Assembly (NCBI RefSeq): GCF_014203795.1
Contig: NZ_JACHJU010000003.1
Span: 682,001-746,000, forward strand
Direction: 5' to 3'
Source: Streptosporangium album
GTDB taxonomy: Bacteria; Actinomycetota; Actinomycetes; Streptosporangiales; Streptosporangiaceae
Length of the DNA stretch: 64,000 nt
Positions within the stretch are counted from its first letter, which is position 1. Each line of letters starts with the position of its first letter. Of the stretch, positions 60,001 to 64,000 are shown one piece after another. Under the pieces are notes generated by a model that was given only the letters and a program-made list of their open reading frames with translations, ran no database searches and was not told the origin of the DNA. The translations under genes were made by a program, and so were the position numbers.

Positions 60001-60861
60001 TCCGGGATGACCGCGCCGGGCCGCAAGGTGCCCAAGGATGGCCTGGTCGCGGTGCTGTCGGCCGCGCCGAAGAAGGCCAGGGCGGGGTCGTCCTATCTGG
60101 GCATGCCGCCGGTGGAGCTGCGCCGCGCGGCCGAGGACGGCGATCGCAGCCGCACCTACGATCCGCCGATGCGGCTGAAACTCGCCCGTGCCGCCGTCGA
60201 GATGTGCCGGATCGTCCCGGCGATGTGCACGGTGACGGTCGCCGTGCTGGTGGCGGCCACCCTGGGGTGGCTGGCCGGATCGTACGGCTCCGCGGTCGCG
60301 GCGCTGCTGGGCGGCGTGGTGCTGCTCGGCGCGGGGGTGCTCGCCGCGGCGGTCACCACCGTGGCCAAGTGGGCGCTGGTCGGCCGGATCGCGGCCGGCG
60401 ACCGCCCGCTGTGGAGTCCGTTCGTGTGGCGCAACGAGCTGGCCGACAACGTCGTGGAGGTACTGGCCGCTCCCTGGTTCGCCCAGGTCTGGCTGGGTAC
60501 GGCGCCGCTGAACCTGTGGCTGCGCTCGCTGGGCGCGCGGATCGGCCGCGGCGTGTGGTGCGAGACCTACTGGCTACCGGAGGTCGACCTGGTCACCCTG
60601 GGCGACGGGGCGACGGTGAACCGGGGATGCGTGTTGCAGACGCACCTGTTCCACGATCGCATCATGAGCATCGATACTGTCGTCCTGCGGGATGGGTCGA
60701 CGCTCGGCCCACACGGGGTGGTCCTGCCCGCGGCGACGATCGGGGAGAACACCACGGTCGGACCGGCATCGCTGGTCATGCGGGGCGAGTCGGTGCCGCC
60801 GGGAACCCGCTGGTTCGGCAATCCGATCGCCGCGTGGACCAGATGGACCGAGAAGACATAG
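57007..60861 (+). CDS. Pls/PosA-family nonribosomal peptide synthetase (polyamino-acid synthetase-like)
   Basis: A 1284-residue membrane synthetase. Residues 20-500 are an adenylation domain (IIFTSGSTGRPKGVAVAHRS, WNTYGPTEATVVA, YRSGDLVRAEPEGLLF, RTSGKIDRDALP). Residues 515-590 are a carrier domain (FFAEGGTSLAAARLVSALRT, serine for phosphopantetheine). The rest has several membrane helices interleaved with three left-handed beta-helix modules (VHVGEIKIGAAATVGARSTL; VRIGKRAFLGNSGMTAPGRK; VVLPAATIGENTTVGPASLV). This is the architecture of epsilon-poly-lysine synthetase Pls, which chains one amino acid without a thioesterase. Which amino acid is used here is not readable with confidence. GTG at 57007 follows GGGGGA. 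Confidence 0.88.
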   Translation: MSALPADIGLPARAVLLGGAAPQVRTLLDILDRTTRLHPHAAALDDGRTRLDYTGLRAEAVRLAAELRQAGVGWGDRVGVRVPSGTVGLYVAILAVLTVGAAYVPVDADDPDERAELVFTEAGVRAVIGEGEKVTAFDGPSAPPEPGTEARPGTGRPGPDDDAWIIFTSGSTGRPKGVAVAHRSAAAFVDAEAELFLAREPIGPGDRVLAGLSVAFDASCEEMWLAWRHGACLVAAPRALVRTGMDLGPWLVEMGVTVVSTVPTLAALWPVETLDDVRLLIFGGEACPPELAERLAVPGREVWNTYGPTEATVVACAAPLTGDGPVRIGLPLTGWDLAVVDAGGEPVAMGETGELVIGGVGLARYLDPAKDAEKYAPLGALGWERAYRSGDLVRAEPEGLLFVGRADEQIKLGGRRIELGEVDAALQALPGVAGAASAVRTTGGGHQLLIGYVVAGAEFDREDARDRLRHALPAALVPRIALVDELPTRTSGKIDRDALPWPLPKRQKVERPGVDPWVTACWQDILGDVEGDFFAEGGTSLAAARLVSALRTRYPAVTVGDVYDHPTLPDLAGHLSALDAPEIVTTDRVVAPMPRRAAIAQAVLTVPLLTAGMLRWVVGLAALNNVLGAALAPAVSWWWVLVGAVVFVSPAGRIALAAGAARLLLRGLRPGTYPRGGAVHLRLWSAEGLAERLGVTELSSAPWLTHYARALGAQVGGDADLHSAPPITGMLKLGRNAAVEPEVDLSGYWIDGDQVHVGEIKIGAAATVGARSTLFPGARIGKNAQVAPGSAVAGAVPSGERWAGVPAARTGKAHVFSAERPPRSPRWVAVYGMSALALSLVPMAAAAPGLAVLLSGETTSLPALLYGVPLATVTSMAALALLILALVRLLAVGLHAGHHPVHSRQAWQAWATGRLMSMARVWLFPLYASMVTPVWLRALGMKVGRDVELSTVLALPSMTSVGDGAFLADDTMVAPYELEGGRFRIDHVRIGKRAFLGNSGMTAPGRKVPKDGLVAVLSAAPKKARAGSSYLGMPPVELRRAAEDGDRSRTYDPPMRLKLARAAVEMCRIVPAMCTVTVAVLVAATLGWLAGSYGSAVAALLGGVVLLGAGVLAAAVTTVAKWALVGRIAAGDRPLWSPFVWRNELADNVVEVLAAPWFAQVWLGTAPLNLWLRSLGARIGRGVWCETYWLPEVDLVTLGDGATVNRGCVLQTHLFHDRIMSIDTVVLRDGSTLGPHGVVLPAATIGENTTVGPASLVMRGESVPPGTRWFGNPIAAWTRWTEKT

Positions 60862-60909
60862 CGGCCGCGGGACGGGCAGGAAGGCATGGCGACCCGGCAT
60901 GGCGGCATG

Positions 60910-61013
60910 GTCATGAAGACACGACGGCACGGTGCGAGCATGAGGACACGGCACACGCGGTGTGAACATGGGGATATGACGGGCACGGCATGAGCACCAG
61001 GACATGGCAGAGG
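60910..61013 (+). repeat. Degenerate 28-base tandem repeat before the M1 peptidase gene
   Basis: Units begin at 60910, 60936, 60964 and 60992. They share GAGCATGAGGACACGGCAC-like sequence with 60-80% identity. They fill the gap between the synthetase and the peptidase and contain several ATG triplets, none followed by a long frame except the last. Confidence 0.55.
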
Positions 61014-61021
61014 AAACCGGC

Positions 61022-62335
61022 GTGGTTCTGAGCACGACACCCCGCAGGCCGTACTTCCCCACGCACGGCGACGACGGCTACCGCGTGGAGCACTACGACC
61101 TGTCCCTCGACTACCGGATCGCCGCCAACCGGCTCGGCGGGACCGCCCGCCTGTCGGCGGAGGCGCTCGGGCCGCTCGACCGCCTCTCCCTCGACCTCGG
61201 CCCTTTCCGGGTGGGCGCGGTGCTGGTCAACGGCGAGGTGGCGCGGTTCACCCATCGCGGGGGCAAGCTCCACGTGGCGCCGGGACGGCTGAGGGCCGGC
61301 CCGTTCAGCGTCGAGGTCCGCTACTCGGGCAGTCCCCGGCCGGTGTCCAGCCCCTGGGGCGGGCTCGGCTGGGAGCAGCTCACCGACGGTGTCATCGTGG
61401 CCGGCCAGCCGACAGGGGCCCCGTCGTGGTTCCCGTGCAACGACCGGCCGGACGACAAGGCGGGCTACCGGATCTCGGTGACCGCGGCCTCGCCGTACAC
61501 GGTGATCGCCAATGGCGAGCTGGCCTCCACGCGGCGGGCCTCGTCGGCGACCACGTGGGTCTACGAGCAGACCGAGCCGATGGCCTCCTACCTGGCGAGC
61601 GTCCAGGTGGGCCGCTACCAGCGGGCCGAGCCGGCTCCGGGGATACGGCTGGCCTTCCCCGCCCGTCTCGCCTCCCGGGTCCGGCACGACTTCGGGCGGC
61701 AGGACCGGATGATGGAGGTCTTCGGCGAGCGGTTCGGCCCCTACCCGTTCACGTCCTACACGGCGGTGGTGGTGGACGACGAACTGGAGATCCCGGTCGA
61801 GGCGCAGGGCATGTCCATCTTCGGGACGAACCACGTGGACGGCGTGCGCGGCGAGGAGCGGTTGGTGGCGCACGAGCTTGCCCACCAGTGGTTCGGCAAC
61901 AGCCTGACCGTGGCCGACTGGCGTGACATCTGGCTGCACGAGGGGTTCGCCACCTACGCGGAGTGGATCTGGTCGGAGGCCTCCGGCGGCGAGCCCGCCG
62001 ACGACCTGGCGGCCCGCTGGCACCGCCGGCTCGCGGCCCTGCCCCAGGACTTCGTCCTCGCCGACCCCGGCGCCCCGCGACTGTTCGACGAACGTGTCTA
62101 CAGACGCGGCGCGCTCACCCTGCACGCCCTCCGGCGCGCCATGGGCGACGCGCCGTTCTTCGCGCTGCTGCGCGAGTGGACGGCCGGCCACCGGCACGGG
62201 TCCGTCACGACGGAGCACTTCACCGCCCTGGCCGCACGCCGTACCGTCCAGCCGCTGGAGAAACTGTTCTCCGCCTGGCTGTACGGCCCCCGCCTACCCG
62301 ACCGACCCGGTCAGCTGCATTCACCTACGCTGTAG
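61022..62335 (+). CDS. M1-family zinc metallopeptidase
   Basis: A 437-residue peptidase. The beta-sandwich N-domain begins DGYRVEHYDLSLDYRIAANR. The catalytic domain has GMSIFGTNHVDG in place of the usual GAMEN loop, the zinc motif VAHELAHQWFGNSLTV and the third ligand in LHEGFATYAEWIW. It lacks the large C-terminal helical domain of full M1 aminopeptidases. GTG at 61022 is chosen because AGAGGA lies 8 bases before it; ATG at 61004 lies within repeats. The position after a Pls/PosA synthetase suggests trimming or degrading its polymer, as reported for epsilon-poly-lysine producers. Confidence 0.88.
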   Translation: MVLSTTPRRPYFPTHGDDGYRVEHYDLSLDYRIAANRLGGTARLSAEALGPLDRLSLDLGPFRVGAVLVNGEVARFTHRGGKLHVAPGRLRAGPFSVEVRYSGSPRPVSSPWGGLGWEQLTDGVIVAGQPTGAPSWFPCNDRPDDKAGYRISVTAASPYTVIANGELASTRRASSATTWVYEQTEPMASYLASVQVGRYQRAEPAPGIRLAFPARLASRVRHDFGRQDRMMEVFGERFGPYPFTSYTAVVVDDELEIPVEAQGMSIFGTNHVDGVRGEERLVAHELAHQWFGNSLTVADWRDIWLHEGFATYAEWIWSEASGGEPADDLAARWHRRLAALPQDFVLADPGAPRLFDERVYRRGALTLHALRRAMGDAPFFALLREWTAGHRHGSVTTEHFTALAARRTVQPLEKLFSAWLYGPRLPDRPGQLHSPTL

Positions 62336-62506
62336 TCATACCGCCGACACCGCGGTCTGCCCGGCCCGAGGACGCCCGTACCGGAAACGAGGGTGTGAGC
62401 GGGGCCGGGGCTTCACCGGCCTTTGGAGACCGGATCCTGGCCGCCCTCAATGGATGGCCGCGAAAATCGATGGACGGGCCGCCTGGGCGGTGGGATAGTC
62501 CCCAGC

Positions 62507-63745
62507 GTGATCGTGACTGCCGCTTCCCCGCCGGTCTCGCTGGCTGACGGTCTCGTCCTGAGACAGGCGTGTCCGGCGGACCTTGACCAGATCGGTGCAC
62601 TCCTCGCCGAACGCGGTGAGCCTGCCGACGCCCTCGACCACCGGCTGGTCATGACGGATCCCGACGCCGGGTGGCCGGCCTGCGCCGTGGTGGTCGACGG
62701 CGATCGGGTCGTCTCCACCGCGACGCTCCTTGATGAGGAACTGCGTCTCGCCGATGTGCGGCTCCCCGCCGGCCAGGTCGAGCTGGTGGCCACGGACCGG
62801 GAGTATGAGGGTCGTGGGCTCGTGCGGGCGCTGATGCGGTGGGCGCACGAGCGTTCCGCCGCCCGGGGTCACGTTCTGCAGATAATGATCGGGATCCCGT
62901 ACTTCTACCGGCTGTTCGGCTACGAGTACGCCGTCGACATACCGCCCGCGCCAGTCGTGCGCACCCCACCGGCCGGTGACGGGACACCCGCGCTACGAGC
63001 CGCCCGGCCTTCGGACATCCCGGCGATGACGGCGCTGCAGGACATGACGCAGAGCCGGTTCGACGTGGCCGTGTCGCATCCGGCGGCGCGCCGGCGATGG
63101 CTGCTGGCCCACGGGGCGAGCACGACCTGGGTGGTGGAGCGCGGCGACGACATCGTCGCCACCGGGCGCACCACACCGCCGGACGACGATGAGGTGATCT
63201 TGGCCGAGGCTGCCGCACTCGATCAGGCAGCGGCGCTGGATCTGCTCCGTGGCGTGGCCGCTCTCGTCCCCGGCGGGCAGGTGCGGGTCGCCGAGCGGGC
63301 GGGCACGGTGGCCGCGGCGGCCTGGAGCGGCCTCCTTTCCGGCGAGCGACGGACGGAGGCGGAGCAGTACTACATCCGCATCCCGGACGTGGCGGCGCTG
63401 CTGGACCGGCTGCGGCCGGTGCTGTGGCGCCGCCTCGGTGCAGCCGGGATCGACCGCACCGGCCGTGACATCGTCATCTCCACTTTCGGTGCCCACTACC
63501 GGATACCGGTCCGTGCCGACGGCTTGGGCGCGGTCACCGCCGGCGGTGCGATGCAGGGGCCCGGAGCCGTGGGTGGCGCCGGGGTGGCACCTGACTACCT
63601 GCCGGCGCTGCTGTTCGGCCCGCACGGGATCGACGGGCTGTCCCAGATCCGGCCCGATGTCTACCCCGGCCCCGACGGCCAGCTGTTCCACGCACTGTTC
63701 CCGCCGCTCACCGCCGACGTGCTCAGTTACTACCTGCCGTACTGA
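62507..63745 (+). CDS. Large GNAT-family acetyltransferase
   Basis: A 412-residue protein. The N-terminal 170 residues are a GNAT domain (LRQACPADLDQIGALLAERG, VELVATDREYEGRGLVRALM with the acetyl-CoA loop ExxGRGL, IMIGIPYFYRLFGYEYAVDI). The middle shows a second GNAT-like segment (AARPSDIPAMTALQDMTQSR). The C-terminal part ends with a compact domain (LFGPHGIDGLSQIRPDVYPG). The size resembles Eis-type acetyltransferases, but that is not proven. GTG at 62507 has GATAGT 7-12 bases upstream and no ribosome site, so the message may be leaderless. Confidence 0.82.
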   Translation: MIVTAASPPVSLADGLVLRQACPADLDQIGALLAERGEPADALDHRLVMTDPDAGWPACAVVVDGDRVVSTATLLDEELRLADVRLPAGQVELVATDREYEGRGLVRALMRWAHERSAARGHVLQIMIGIPYFYRLFGYEYAVDIPPAPVVRTPPAGDGTPALRAARPSDIPAMTALQDMTQSRFDVAVSHPAARRRWLLAHGASTTWVVERGDDIVATGRTTPPDDDEVILAEAAALDQAAALDLLRGVAALVPGGQVRVAERAGTVAAAAWSGLLSGERRTEAEQYYIRIPDVAALLDRLRPVLWRRLGAAGIDRTGRDIVISTFGAHYRIPVRADGLGAVTAGGAMQGPGAVGGAGVAPDYLPALLFGPHGIDGLSQIRPDVYPGPDGQLFHALFPPLTADVLSYYLPY

Positions 63746-63783
63746 CGTCGGGATCCGCCACCCGCCGACACGGAGTAGCCGGC

Positions 63784-63810
63784 AGGGCAAACGTTGCCTG
63801 ATGCGGCACC
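63784..63810 (+). mobile_element. IS630-type tail remnant 3
   Basis: CAGGGCAAACGTTGCCTGAT then GCGGCAC: the codons for ANVA-stop plus terminal bases of an IS630 transposase, as at 33031 and 33961 but on the other strand. The region 63811-64000 has only a short hairpin (CCTCTC-CGAG-GAGAGG near 63853) and no gene. Confidence 0.5.
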
Positions 63811-64000
63811 AGGTGCGTTTCAGGAGTCGATAAGCGGTCCTGGACGGGCTCCTCTCCGAGGAGAGGTCGCCCTCTTCCGGTCAGGTGGACCGGCGGGTCC
63901 AGCGCACCTATCCGCAGCGTCACCACCCTCGCGGAAGCCTCCTTTTCATCGGATCTTTCTGTCGGACTAAGCCGTTAAATCTACGCATCGGAGCATTTTT

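Overview
The window is uniformly GC-rich. It carries actinomycete hallmarks: GTG/TTG starts, GTGA/ATGA/TTGA stop-start overlaps, an XRE/DUF397/HATPase trio, WXG100-type proteins and a Pls/PosA synthetase. It most resembles a soil filamentous actinomycete, probably Streptosporangiales (inference from gene content, no search run). No rRNA, tRNA or CRISPR array was seen.

Layout. 0-2.7 kb: end of a carotenoid-oxygenase-like gene, an SRPBCC protein, and an NADP oxidoreductase divergent from a TetR regulator. 2.7-10.2 kb: a graveyard of mobile-element pieces (peptidase tail, frameshifted genes, conjugative relaxase tail, internally deleted Tn3 transposase, frameshifted serine recombinase with res-like repeats), with an NmrA-like gene/TetR pair inside it. 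10.3-14 kb: a two-component system divergent from an ABC-2 exporter. 14-18.4 kb: an L-arabinose operon in which araB and araA carry internal deletions, while araD and a LacI regulator look intact; the same 14-base operator lies upstream of lacI and over the araB start codon. 18.6-25.9 kb: a class V aminotransferase, an ESX-type/NlpC-P60 pair, a voltage-gated channel with a calcium-channel-like filter, a flavin-type oxidase, a DksA-like zinc protein and a Ser/Thr kinase with a repeat region.

25.9-42.3 kb is a restriction-modification island. On the minus strand an HTH-methyltransferase-TRD fusion, hsdM and hsdS are translationally coupled. hsdR lies about 7 kb away, and the kinase starts just after it. 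Between hsdS and hsdR sit a WXG/alpha-beta hydrolase with a lipoprotein, a small membrane protein, a DUF6247-type protein, a methyltransferase bracketed by IS630 tails, and a regulatory trio whose promoter has a decayed second copy 3 kb away. An RNase H-fold gene diverges from the methyltransferase.

42.5-53.5 kb: a secreted beta-repeat protein, gene fragments, a DUF2332 protein, an IS630 element with intact ends, and a very large secreted protein (about 6.3 kb, broken by one frameshift and one in-frame stop) ending in a NucA/NucB-type nuclease domain, with a possible immunity gene downstream. 54-64 kb: coupled TPR-AAA and TPR-membrane proteins, a Pls/PosA-type polyamino-acid synthetase followed by an M1 peptidase, a GNAT protein, and another IS630 tail.

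Recurring theme: much of the window is decayed by internal deletions, 1-nt frameshifts and IS scars. Some frameshifts could be sequencing errors and should be checked against reads.
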